This document shows, one piece after another, positions 33,668-44,091 of a stretch of DNA of 64,000 nucleotides. This DNA comes from Crossaster papposus. Lineage: Eukaryota > Echinodermata > Asteroidea > Velatida > Solasteridae. Positions within the stretch are counted from its first letter, which is position 1. Each line of letters starts with the position of its first letter. The notes below the pieces were generated by a model that was not told the origin of the DNA, made no database searches, and was given only the letters and a program-made list of their open reading frames with translations. The stretch lies in contig JBAIAA010000321.1 of assembly GCA_037893245.1 (NCBI GenBank), positions 1,054,001-1,118,000 on the forward strand, in the 5' to 3' direction. The translations under genes and the position numbers were made by a program.

Positions 33668-35305
33668 GGACATCATCGCATCGAGAGGAACAAAATAACT
33701 CCTCGATTTACACCATAAACAGTACATGCAATTTGATACATTTCTCATTCATAAAAACAGGCGTGCGTGATGTTGTGCCCGCGTACATGTACATGTACAC
33801 ACACACTCACATGGGGGTGTACATGTACAAACTATGTACATGTACGTACATGTACATGTACATAATGGCTATTTAGTTGGTACATTACTGCCAGGTTTAT
33901 TCGCTGCATTGAAATTGTCTCGTGTTTGGCCGTGATGAGTACCCATTAACTACATAGTTGCAGCGTCAGAAACGTTTCCCGTGCACGCTCATTTTCGGCT
34001 TAAAAAGTCAGGGGAAAGTGGCCAGAAAATGCCTCAGATTGGACCACAGAGCATGATCTAGAACCTAAAATTTCCCGGGGCCATTAAGCGGGCCCCGGAC
34101 CCCACGCCGTAAAGTCTTCGCGATCCGCGCTTGCAGTGTCTGCCCCCTGAATTTGATTCTTGCCCCTCTCCCCAAAAAAGAAAAGAAATTGCCCCCCCCC
34201 CCGCCCCTAACCTGGAGAGTCTTGTGCCGCCACTGGTTACGGTATGTCGATCGTTCGGTATCGTACCTATTATATAAAGATGTCATCCGTCCTTTTAAAT
34301 AGCGCCCTGTTGTTACCTTAAGTGCACCTTCTTTTATTTACCACACCGAATTCTAAAGCAACTTTTGGTTTTTCTCTTCTATTCATTGGGGACCCGTCAC
34401 TCAACATAAAGCACCAGCCGTTTGGCGTTTGGGAATGCGGCGTATTTTTTGCCGCATGAGGGCAAAATCGCGTTTATTGAAATAGTTTTAGTATATTTGT
34501 ATTAAAATGACCCATATCAATGGTTATTTCTACCACTATTTTGGTTAAAATTGATTGGACACACATCTACCAATCAGTTGTTTATTTCAACCAATTTTTT
34601 TTAGGGTGTAGTTATTAAGATGTCAGTTTATGTACCTATATTAAAGAGAATCTAGGGGCTTGTGTATTAAATACGTGTATATATATATTTGTAAAATTTG
34701 TAAAAAATACCATATGATTGTTTAATATATCAGTGCAATGTTTGTGTTGTTGCTAAATCTGATCGTGACGAGTTTCTGGGCTTTTAGCTAGCAGAGGTTA
34801 TTTGCTGGGCTGACGGCCTACAATATATGGTGGACCTGGAGGGATATCGCAAAGTCGTAAAAATTGAGGTCAATATTCCTATTAAAATTTGCAATTTTCC
34901 CCCAAAGTCGTGAATCTAGTTCGCAACTCGTACACCAAAGCCACCACACATCTATGTGAACACCTTTCATTGTTTAAACTTCTTATTGTCCCTCTTGTGT
35001 TTGTACGTTAAAGGTAGGATAGCCTACACCATTTGCAAATATCAAAAATGTTTACTACAAAATGATTAGGAAATATCTTACTTATTTTAAAGTAAATAAT
35101 GATCGTAGGCAGCCAGCAAAAAGGTTTGCGCCAGATATCCTGTAATTGTTGCGAAACAAATATATATTTATAAACAAAAAACATTCACGATCGCAAGACC
35201 GCGATTGCGAAAAAATCAAAAACATATGAACTGCCTGACGCCAGTTAAAAACGAACGTCGTTTGTCTTGCTTTTCTCAGCATCCATGATTGTAAAACCTC
35301 GGACA
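33668..35305 (+). repeat. Tandem duplication, unit 2 (shortened)
   Basis: Segments A' 33668-33777, B' 33778-34250, C' 34242-34493 and D' 34494-35305 are nearly identical to A, B, C and D of unit 1, with only scattered single-base changes (for example CTCAACAT for CTTAACAT). It lacks the hAT-like element and two other stretches (27756-28099 and 31605-32860). Both units contain an M1 MITE at their right end; that of unit 2 runs on to about 35333. Confidence 0.85.
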
Positions 35306-35580
35306 GGTCAGTTCAACGATATTTACACTGTCTCGGGAATATTCGTCAATACAGATCAAGTTTGTCTAAGCTGTTGCCGGAAGCAGAGATCGAATTCGTC
35401 TTATTATTATCAATCAATTTCAAACTTATGTTAAATCAATTAGTCGGACGTGTGCTTGACACAATCACCCAAATGTTTTAAAACAGCCGGGGAAACCCAT
35501 AGTAATGCACATACTAGTTGCTCACGTACAATACAAGATAGTTGGTGTATGAGTTGACCTGGTCGTCGACTGGTTTGTAA
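35306..35580 (-). other. 3' flank of gene A
   Basis: The rest of an M1 MITE (to about 35333), then R3-like sequence, then 3' UTR sequence of gene A matching 298-370. No clear AATAAA was identified. Confidence 0.4.
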
Positions 35581-36131
35581 TCAGTCTCGGTTTGGACAGC
35601 AGTAGGCATGTGCTCGTTCGTATGGTCGAGGCGTGTTTGGTATGGTACGTTGGTAACACTCGCTGCCAGCATGATGATGAGTGCATTCAACAACTGATGC
35701 ATCGCGATTTGGTGTAGCTTGGTAGCACCATTCCGAACTTCGGTATCCGTGATCATAAGCCACCTTTAGCTCGGCCAGGGTACAGAGATGAGCTGCTAAC
35801 GCGGAGCAGCCGTTGATCTGCCCGGTACGGTCGGTGAGATTGTATCTCATCAGAGAGATGACTGGTTGTCGGTAGCTCACCGGGATGGAGCAGCACAGGC
35901 CGGGAGACGGGGCGGTCAGTGGCAGGTCGCGGTTGGTCAATCCGGTCTCAGTCAGCACGACCAAGCTGTCAGGATCGGCGTACCATGAGCCGTGGCCAGG
36001 TGTGGCCTGATAGCCCTCCTTGTAGGCGTGGTCAAGCTCCCATTTAAAGCAGAGGTGTTGGTCGGTCCTACGACAATCGGAGGCGGCTGATGCGTACGTG
36101 TGATACCAACAGTCAGTCAGGCTAAGTGGAA
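35581..36131 (-). CDS. Gene A exon 3: two cysteine modules, C-terminus
   Basis: The terminal exon starts at 36131 after a strong acceptor (TTATCTTTTCAG) and runs to TGA (35583-35581). The frame set by exons 1 and 2 enters it exactly (G plus TT completes valine). It encodes 183 residues with two tandem modules. The first has CWYHTYASAASDC, HLCFKWELDHAYKEGY and ends GLCCSIP; the second has GCSALAAHLCTLAELKVAYD, HGYRSSEWCY and ends AYCCPNRD. Each has HLC-x3-EL-x2-AY-x2-GY near the start and a CC pair at the end, so the exon probably arose by internal duplication. Even-numbered cysteines and the signal peptide of exon 1 suggest disulphide-bonded extracellular folding. The family name is unknown to me. 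Residues matching gene C at 1-297 are about 80-85 percent identical. Confidence 0.85.
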
Positions 36132-36162
36132 CTGAAAAGATAACAGTAAGAAGCGAAATTGT

Positions 36163-36410
36163 GGCCTACGCTATAGACGATGTACCCTCTATTTACATCC
36201 GTATTCAAATGTGCCCGGAGGTATGCGTACGCATCATGGTTTGCATAATATTGGGTTAAAGGATGACGTCGCAGATCAGATCGCCTTTGAATTATGTGAC
36301 GTGTCATCCTCAACCAAACTTTATGCAAAACATGATGCGTGCGCATACCGCCGGGCACATTTGAATACAATTGCAAACAGAGGGCGCATCGTCTATACAT
36401 AGCTCCATAA
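36163..36410. mobile_element. Hairpin MITE in gene A intron 2
   Basis: TATAGACGATG, ATTCAAATGTGCCCGG and GGTATGCG.ACGCATCATG on the left pair with their inverses on the right (about 36320-36400). A half copy lies at 58297-58352. Confidence 0.75.
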
Positions 36411-36661
36411 CTTTTTGTCTGTCGCTGTGAAGGATACACAAGACGATCAATATTTATTTATTGAAATATCTTTAAACAGGACAGCACAAGCTCAGCACAA
36501 GCTGTTTTCCATCAATGCCCTCTAAAAATGTATTTAAATGAGAACAATTACCACAACAAATTACAATCATATAAAATTAGGTTTCTTATATAAACATTTA
36601 TTGTTTTGGCATGTATATTTATTTTTCTCTTTCTATTCGGTACAAACTGGAAACATCTTAC

Positions 36662-36698
36662 CTTCATCTCCATTTCTTAGCATCTCAGCCAACCTTGC
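36662..36698 (-). CDS. Gene A exon 2: 37-nt microexon
   Basis: Bounded by the acceptor TTTTGTTTTCAG and the donor GTAAGATG. It encodes ARLAEMLRNGDE plus the first base of the next codon (enters in phase 0, leaves in phase 1). An almost identical microexon with the same splice sites exists at 47533-47569 for gene B (ARLTEMLRNGDE). Conservation of exon length, frame and both splice sites in two copies is the evidence that it is a real exon. It forms a short charged linker between the PAN-like domain and the cysteine modules. Confidence 0.85.
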
Positions 36699-36771
36699 CT
36701 GAAAACAAAATAGTCCAGACTTTTAAAAACGCAGCCAAGAATTTGAAGAAATTGTGCAATAGCAATATTTA

Positions 36772-36905
36772 CCTTTAAAGAGAATGTACATCATTTGCTT
36801 TTGCTGTAATTTTCAGAAAAGAATGGATTCGGGGGTTGGTATGTTATAGCAAAATATTGTTACATTGACTTATTTGACGCTTTGGGTTCGTAGAAGCTGG
36901 AAACA
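36772..36905 (+). mobile_element. Diverged M1-like MITE remnant
   Basis: TTTAAAGAGAATGTACATCATTTG and GGATTCGGGGGTTGGTATGT are weakly like the left half of M1. It lies in gene A intron 1. Confidence 0.4.
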
Positions 36906-37296
36906 TTAAGGAACCAATCATGTTCTTGTAGTCGGGTACCATGAAACGGAGCTACTTGTAGACGTTGGGGAATGGTAAGGTCAGATAATCAGTTGTACCC
37001 GACCCCTTGACAGATGTGTAGTCAATTGTACAAAATAACTAAATATGAAAAATTAGAAGTATTTGAACAAAATATGTTTATTTTCAAACGCTGATCAATT
37101 TAAAATGAAAATGTAAGCACACCAGGAGGGGAGCCATTATTTAGCAGAATGATTCAGACTGCCATCATTCCCAGGAAAAATAATGTGGCCATTTATTTGT
37201 TTGCAAATATGTTTGTATATTTCCTTGTATATAACACAATAAACACAATAAGACAATAGTATTGCGTTTTTTCGCAATAAAATTATGTTTACACTC

Positions 37297-39402
37297 TTAA
37301 GAGTGGGTCTACGTAAATATTTCATATAAGTGTCCTCGCATTTTTTAATATGAAAGGACTTTGTGAGCAAGTAACACAAATTGAAATGTTCTTTTTTCTA
37401 TTGCCCGTTGCCACGGTAACAGGCCATTATTATTTTTTATTTTTTTTGGGGGGGGCATTTTGGGCCAGATTTGGGGCCGCAAACACTTTTTGTTTGCTTA
37501 TTTAAAAAAAGTCACCCAGCCAAAATACAAAATGTTATCACAAAATTAACTATATCATTACAAAGTATCATTCTTGCCCTTACTTGAGAAAAACAATGTT
37601 TTAAATGTCACCCTTTTGCTATTTTTAGAACATGCATTAAGGCATGTTTTCAGAACTTGAAAATTGTAATTTTGAACCTATTTTTGTCCCTCAAAAAGTC
37701 AACTTGCCAGGGGTCTCAGAATATTTTCCTTTTGGATTTGATTAGAGCCAACATTTGTCTTTTTTATATCTGGTGAGAAAAATACTGCATCAAAAATGGT
37801 CATTCCCCCCCCCCCCCCCCCCAAAAAAAAAAATGAAATTTGAGCTTATTCTTCAGTTTGAAGTAATAATACACACAAACAATAATATTGTTATAAATCT
37901 GGCGCCTTTTTCAAATCGTAAGAGTGAGTTTTAGGCCTGTGAATTACTCCTACTGAACAAGCAGCATTTTTGACGGCGAAAATCTAGACTAACCCCCTCT
38001 ACAACATTTCTTACATACACTTTTCTGATTACAATTTATTAGTGGCATTTAACAAGAGGAAACAATACTGGTTGTGAACTAAAACATTATTTCTACAGAA
38101 CCCAACTATTAAAGCATTATTTCTACAGAACCAGACAGCCCCTTTATGCAAGCAAAATGCAAAATTGTATCACAGAATCAACTATTACAAAGTATCATTC
38201 TTGCCCTTACTTGAACAAATAATTCAATGTTTTAAATGTCATCCTTATGCGATCTTTAGAACATGCGTTAAAGAATGTTTTTAGAATTGGAAAATATTGA
38301 AATTGTTACCCTATTTTCCCCCTCAAATGGTCATTTTCCCAAAATTCTGGAAAAATGAAATTTGAGCTTTTCCTTCAGTTTGAAGTAATAATACACACAC
38401 ATTTTACTTTTATGAATCTGGCCCCTTTTTTAAATCATAAGAGTGAGTTGCAGGCCTGTAAGTTACTCCTACTGAATAAGCAGCATTTTTGACGGCAACA
38501 ATCTAGACTAACCCCCTCCACAACATTTCTTACATTCTATTTTCTGATAACATTTTATTAGTGATATATATAAAGAGAAAACAATACTTGTTGTGAACTG
38601 AAACATTATTTCTACAGAACCCAACTAAAGCATTATTTCTAAAGAACCCAACAGCCCCTTTAAGCGTGTCACCCCTCAAAAACACAGCTTTAAGGCCTGC
38701 AAGTGTATCCAAAGTGATACGTTATAGCACTCCCTTAGAGCTATGTCAGTTCGAAGAACAAAACATAGAGCTTTTTCGCACTTGTGTTTTTATATTTGAA
38801 CTATAACAACAGTTTATACCAAAACAACCCTTTAAAATCATTCCAAAAAAATATGTATGCACATTTAGTAAGTTTCCCTTGTGGTTTATTTGTGTAGTAT
38901 AAGATAAAAAGTCGTATCCTCATTATAAAGTGATCCCCACAATGTATAGTAAAATTGAGTGTGATCCATGGCCACACCGCATTCTGTGGTTTGTGACTTC
39001 TGACAGGCGCCCTCGAACAAAGATACTGACAATTTGGGAGACTGCCATTGTAGTTGGCAAGTTGACTTTTTGAGGGACAAAAATAGGTTCAAAATTACAA
39101 TTTTACAAGCTCTGAAAACATGCTTCAATGCACGTTCTAAAAATAGCATAAGGGTGACATTTAAAATATTTTTTTTGTATCAAGTAAGGGCAAGGATGAT
39201 AATTTGTAATGATATAGTTGATTTTGTGATACAAGTTTGTAATTTGGCTGGGTGATTTTGTTTTAATGCCCAAAACACAAAATGGCCTGTTACCATGGCA
39301 ACGGGAAATAGAACAATTTTTTTTTTCAATTTTGGTTACTTGCTTACTTGCAAAAAAAGGCCGAGGACACTATATGAAATATTTACGTGGACCCACTCTT
39401 AA
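37297..39402. mobile_element. TTAA-ended foldback element, copy in gene A intron 1
   Basis: It starts TTAAGAGTGGGTCTACGTAAAT and ends ATTTACGTGGACCCACTCTTAA. The arms share ATATGAAAGGAC/GTCC, AACAGGCCATT, CAGGGGTCTCAGAATATTTT and GAGTGAGTT.CAGGCCTGT words. The left side contains an internal direct repeat (about 37840-38020 and 38355-38535). A shorter relative lies at 47672-49275. TTAA ends fit piggyBac- or Kolobok-type targets. No transposase was found. Confidence 0.75.
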
Positions 39403-40063
39403 AACCTGGCACGATCGAGCTTCGGTAATAATGTCTTTTGGGATACACACTTTTTTAATGAACTTAAAGGACTTATTTTCATTTACAATAATCGAATCGA
39501 AAATAACCTGTTTTAAAGCGTGTTCGAAACGAGCCTGAATAATTCTAAAATCCATCGGTTGTAGGTATAGGTAAAATCTCCGCGTTACTTATTCAGTGAT
39601 AACACAAATAAGTGACTATTATTTACTTTTATTCATACTTTCCGAGTATTAAGCATTTAAATATCGATAGTTTATTTGTTTTTAAGACACCTGTATATGC
39701 CAACATTCACGCGGTGCATCAGTGGATATCTCCGTCACGGAATTCAGGTAATGCCGATGTCGCTAAGACAAGTTCCCTCTGAGACGCGACGAAACGAATC
39801 CTAAATGTATATCATTTTTTGTAATATCTATGTCATGAAGAGGAAATTAAAGTGTTTGGAAGAAGTATACGTACATTTTAGTTATCATCCCGTGGTATCA
39901 AAATAACAAAATACAAATCTATTTTTGCCTCTACCCTTATTAACCTGTCATCTAACCCTGTTAAACCTAATTCCCAATCTTATTTTCTGGCCATACTTTA
40001 TATCTCATAGCTTTGATTCAACTTCATAAAGAAGATCAAGAAACAGATCGATGAATATCCTAC

Positions 40064-40405
40064 CTCCTCCGGACCGTAGTAGTCGGTACCGGCTCTTCCA
40101 GTCAGAGCCATCGGGTATCGCGACGCTGTAGCCCCGTTCAACCCACACCACCTCTCACCTTCCGAGTAGTGCAAAGAGAAGCAGCGATCATCGATGAAAC
40201 ACTCCCTGCCGCACAGGACCCGCGACGCTACCGTCAGGTTGCGGTAGCCGTGGCCGGGCAGAACGCGGTTTTCTACGCGGTTGAAATCACGTCGCAGGCC
40301 CCACGAGCAACCCCTGGTGCACGGTTTCGATAGACCATCTTGGCAGCATGACCCAAAGAAAGCCTCGGTCACAAGGCCAGGTATGAGAAGGAGCAAAACT
40401 AACAT
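40064..40405 (-). CDS. Gene A exon 1: signal peptide and PAN/Apple-like domain
   Basis: ATG at 40405, 114 codons, ending at a GAG with donor GTAGGATA. Residues 1-16 (MLVLLLLIPGLVTEA) form a signal peptide. Residues about 20-112 look like a PAN/Apple domain: CQDGLSKPCTRGCSWGL, FNRVENRVLPGHGYRNLTVA, then SRVLCGRECFIDDRCFSLHY, EGERWCGLNGA, YPMALTG and DYYGPEE. PAN domains bind proteins or carbohydrates at the cell surface or in secreted factors. With exons 2 (36698-36662) and 3 (36131-35581) the coding sequence totals 930 nt and 309 residues with no break, the only complete gene in the window. Intron 1 (3.4 kb) carries a foldback transposon and intron 2 (530 bp) a MITE. The gene is divergently paired with gene B, 3.3 kb away. 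The ligand and function are unknown. Confidence 0.85.
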
Positions 40406-41454
40406 TTTATCTTTGTTTTCGGTTTTATTTTGTAGACTTTTGCCCCAATAGTCTACATGGACGGTCCTTCCTTTTTGAAGTACGCAGTTTAAATAATGAT
40501 GGAGACTCCGAGGGGTATAATTGAAATGAAGGAATCGATCTTCTTAAATTGTCAACCTTGATGGAGGCAATAATGGCGTGACTGCTCGTTTTCTAAATTA
40601 AATTTCTTTATGGACAGCAGTAGAACAAATTCTAACAAAGAGATATTAATAAACGTGGATCCAATTATTAATCTAAACCGCTGATAAACAGTACCACAGT
40701 TGCAGCTCCATAATAACAATATCGCGAACCGCTACACCGGTTAGTATTAAGTATCTTCCGTATTGTGACGGTGAAGAAACCTTTAACGTTTTCATTTTAT
40801 ACAGATAACTAATGGCGAACTCAAGGACATTTTAGCTGATTTCGTCGGGTTTTTTCTGGGTTCCAGACACGAGACTCCTGAAACATTAAAGGGATGGTAT
40901 ATCTTGTGCAACTATCCATAACAAATATCCAACCAAACTATTGTTTAAAATTTACTTAACGGAAATTGTTCCCTCTGGCATGCTGTCATTAAAAAAAAAA
41001 TAATAGGCCTAAAAATGCGTCTCACAGAGACATATTTTGGGGAAATTTCCATTAGTAGTTGGTTCAAAATCAAACACTTAGAATGTTATTTTCTCGGAAT
41101 ATACAGCATCCTTGGTGCTAAAACTTCTGCATTATTTTCAATTGCCGCACATACTTGCATTATTTATTTTGCTTCACATTGTAATTGTAATCATTTTTTT
41201 TCTGCTTATTTCCCTCGACTTTGTACGCTCGAGACAAACTCTTTCTTTATCTAGTTTGTATTGTGTACCCCCCTAAACCATCTTAGACCAGAACGTAATA
41301 CTGTAACAATTTCCGATACTATTCCGAAGACAAAATGGGACAAATCTTAAGACATTGGGAGAAATTGACACACTTTTTGAACCTCTGTACATTTTCAATG
41401 TGAAGATTTCGCTTCTTGCCCCCTGTGTATTTAATATGCCTTGTAAAACTGAAT

Positions 41455-41610
41455 GACCGATCAATCGGTGAAACTGAGACCGATCGATCGATGTAAAAGA
41501 CAGATCGGACGATGTAAAAGACCGATCGGTCGATGTAAAAGACCGATCGATCAATCGATATAAAAGACCGATCGTTCGATGTAAAACTAAAAGAGCGATC
41601 AATCGGCGTG
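41455..41610. repeat. Tandem repeat with GACCGATCGATCGATGTAAA unit
   Basis: About seven units of 17-22 bp of the form GACCGATCG.TCGATGTAAAA. Each carries overlapping GATC/CGATCG palindromes. Confidence 0.8.
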
Positions 41611-41900
41611 TGTTCTGTGACGCGGCAAAACAATGACTACAACGATACAAGTATTATGTCGTGCCTAGCTTTTATTAGATGTCGATACAACGAACCAATC
41701 CAAAATCATATACGTTTGTCAAACTGGACTACAGTGTGCGGTGGTTTCAGCTGCATTCTGTTAACCTGGCATGCGTGAGACAAGAGCACAACGAAGCCAG
41801 GATTTGGGAAAGATACGACGTTACTGCGAGCGCTGGCGCGCGCGCGTGAGGCGCGAACGAACACAAGGGTCTTGGGCAAGACTATACTAAATGTGACTAA

Positions 41901-42044
41901 AGGCCCAGTCACACCGGATCGTACGATTTCTGGATCGTGCGATTGGTGCGATTTGGCAGAGATACGATTTGCCCGCGATTGCAACATTTTTCGGTCGCAG
42001 CTAGGTCGTAACCTGGTCGCAAGCCCGGTGTGACTGGGCCTTAA
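41901..42044. mobile_element. Mini MITE with AAGGCCCAGTCACACCGG ends
   Basis: 144 bp. The left end AAAGGCCCAGTCACACCGG and the right end CCGGTGTGACTGGGCCTTA are inverse, with GATCGTACGATT and ACGATTTGCC words inside. Confidence 0.8.
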
Positions 42045-42914
42045 CACAATGTGTGATTCAAGCACCAATGGCCATTCAAGCACCAAAGTGCCGGATCCAC
42101 GCGCAAAACGACTGAAATCAGTCGTGTATGTACCCGATACTGCCACAAATACAGAAACTGACTCAAAACCCCCAACGCCTCCTTTCGGAAGGTGAGGTAA
42201 TCGGCGTTCTGCAGATGACGAAATTTGTTGGGATGTACAGCAAGAATAGGGCTTATGAAGCAGAAGATAAAGTTGGTCCTATAAACTTGCTTCATTGACA
42301 CAATTCTCGCGACCAAGTTGTCGGATGAAAAAATTATCTGATAAACAAACACTGCAGGCCACAAAACCGCCGTGAGAGGGCGCTATCGCGATAAACCATT
42401 ATCTCCACAGATCATCACCCACGAACCGCGTTTCGCGTACTTGCACATTCCATACGTAAATCAATTTGATAACAGTTTTGAAAACGAATGTCATGTCTAG
42501 ATGTTATTTATTAAATGTCTATACCTACACGATCAAACGCATTCGTCTTTGGCAAAAACTATCATCGCGTGAGTACAGGTGTGGACTGTACGTAAACGTG
42601 GTTTTACAACACAAACATTTGCATTCGACCACTGCACAGTATTTACTACAAATCATTTAGTGATTGCCTTGCCGTAAAAGAATAAGATTATTCATAGGAA
42701 ACCTACAAGATGCTTTTAGTGAATGCTTCTAGTTGCAAGTAAATTACTTTACTCTTTGTCAATACTTCCTAGTATTTACTGCTTTGTATTCATACGACCC
42801 AATTATTATCTACTAAACTGCTGCGAGAGGTCGACAGAAACCGTGTTTTTGTTCTCAAAATACTTAATGTACTACTGGACCTACTTGTAACGAGTAGACT
42901 GAGCAATAACAATA

Positions 42915-43110
42915 ATATTAGTGTTATTGTTAAAATCACTGAAAAATCATGACGCGAAGGGTCTAGAGAATAACTATTTCTAGCCTTCCTACAAAATCTA
43001 CGCCGTTTTTTTCTTCTTTTCGTCGGATAGTTAGGGGTAATTATCACAAATGGGCGTCTCTAGACCCCTTGCGTCATGATTATTTATTAGTTTTAACAAT
43101 GACACTATAG
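42915..43110. repeat. Inverted repeat, about 50-bp arms
   Basis: TTAGTGTTATTGTTAAAATC and ATCATGACGCGAAGGGTCTAG (about 42917-42967) pair with CTCTAGACCCCTTGCGTCATGAT and TTTTAACAATGACACTA (about 43059-43109). The loop is about 90 bp. Confidence 0.75.
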
Positions 43111-43743
43111 TTTTTGCCAATAATGCCACGATAAAATCATCCTGAGCCACGCAGAGTTTAACGGGCTTTTGAATTAGCGCCCTTAAACCCTGCGGACATT
43201 CGCAGCAATCATTAAACAAGTTGGCCAATACATGATATGAACCTCTACCCCTGGTAAAATGACAATTTCTACCACTATATTTAATTGTATTGGCGTTTAC
43301 ATAGCTTTTGAGTCTTTTATGTTTCTTCTTCTCTATAATATAATAGCAGGGCTTTATTTCACGTTATGTACGTTAATTTCTACAATTTTCCGATTAATTT
43401 ATATTTTTACGTGGGAGGATAAACATTTGTGAGAACGCCTCAGATGTCCAAGCGAATGGACCAATAGAAATGCGCGTTGGTTCGCATGCCTTTGGCTGTT
43501 CTTCGAACCCCAGATTTGTCTTCGTCTCAGGCTTCATTCATACAGTTTATCAATAGGCTGTAGCCGGAGACGGGTTTAAAGCCCGGGTTTGGGTAATGCC
43601 GCTATTAGTGGAAAGCGCGTAAAAGCGCTGCGTGGCTCAGGATGCGATACAATAAGCGTGGTGTGTTTCAGAAAGGAAGTTGCACAGACTATTGCAACAA
43701 GATCTAGTATACGGAATTCAGTGAAACCGACAACAAAAAGAAG

Positions 43744-44091
43744 ATGTTATTTTTGCTCCTTTTCCTCCCAATAGCTGGCCTGGTGACCGAGGCTTTCGTC
43801 GGGAACCACTGCCAAGATGGTCAATCGAAACCGTGCACCAGAGGTTGCTCGTGGGGCCTGCAGCGTGAGTTCAACCGCGTAGCGAGCCGCGTCCTGCTCG
43901 GTCACAGCTACCGCAACCTGTCGGTAGCGTCGCGGGTCCTGTGCGTCAGGGAGTGTTTCATCGATGATCGCTGCTTCTCTTTGCAATACTCGGAAGGGGA
44001 GAGGCGGTGTGAGTTGAACGGGGCTACAGCGTCGCGATACCCGATGGCTCTGACTGGAAAAGCCGGTACCGACTACTATGGTCCAGAAGAG
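43744..44091 (+). CDS. Gene B exon 1: signal peptide and PAN/Apple-like domain
   Basis: ATG at 43744, 116 codons in phase, ending AAGAG before the donor GTAGGATA. The product has a signal peptide (MLFLLLFLPIAGLVTEA) and the same PAN/Apple-like domain as gene A: CQDGQSKPCTRGCSWGL, LLGHSYRNLSVASRVLC, ECFIDDRCFSLQYSEGE, CELNGA, DYYGPEE. It is about 85 percent identical to gene A. The first 70 bases of intron 1 are also nearly identical, so the duplication is recent. Exon 2 follows at 47533-47569, 3.4 kb on. No third exon with the cysteine modules is seen downstream up to the window end, so gene B is either truncated or joined to an exon I cannot recognise. If the frame is read past the donor it ends at 44217, which would give a short secreted PAN-only protein of 157 residues. 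Confidence 0.75.

Larger units (their letters stand above)
27646..33672 (+). repeat. Tandem duplication, unit 1
   Basis: Long unit (about 6.0 kb). Four segments of it, A 27646-27755, B 28100-28573, C 31353-31604 and D 32861-33672, recur in the same order and orientation, almost base-identical, in unit 2 (33668-35305). Between B and C lies a 2.78-kb hAT-like element that unit 2 lacks. The duplication joint (D to A) carries a shared GGACA. Confidence 0.85.
40406..43743. other. Spacer between divergent genes A and B
   Basis: It holds the upstream regions of both genes; just before each ATG the two share AAACCGA.AACAAA. It also holds a GATC tandem repeat, a small MITE and an inverted repeat, listed separately. 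No TATA box or core promoter could be assigned with confidence, and no other gene is seen. Confidence 0.5.

Noticed and set aside
33449-33748. 99-residue minus-strand frame (and its twin near 35282-35082)
   Set aside because: It lies wholly inside an M1 MITE and the duplication joint; the similarity between the two is DNA duplication, not protein conservation.
36122-36439. 105-residue frame upstream of gene A exon 3
   Set aside because: It is the body of a hairpin MITE in intron 2; the frame arises from the palindrome.
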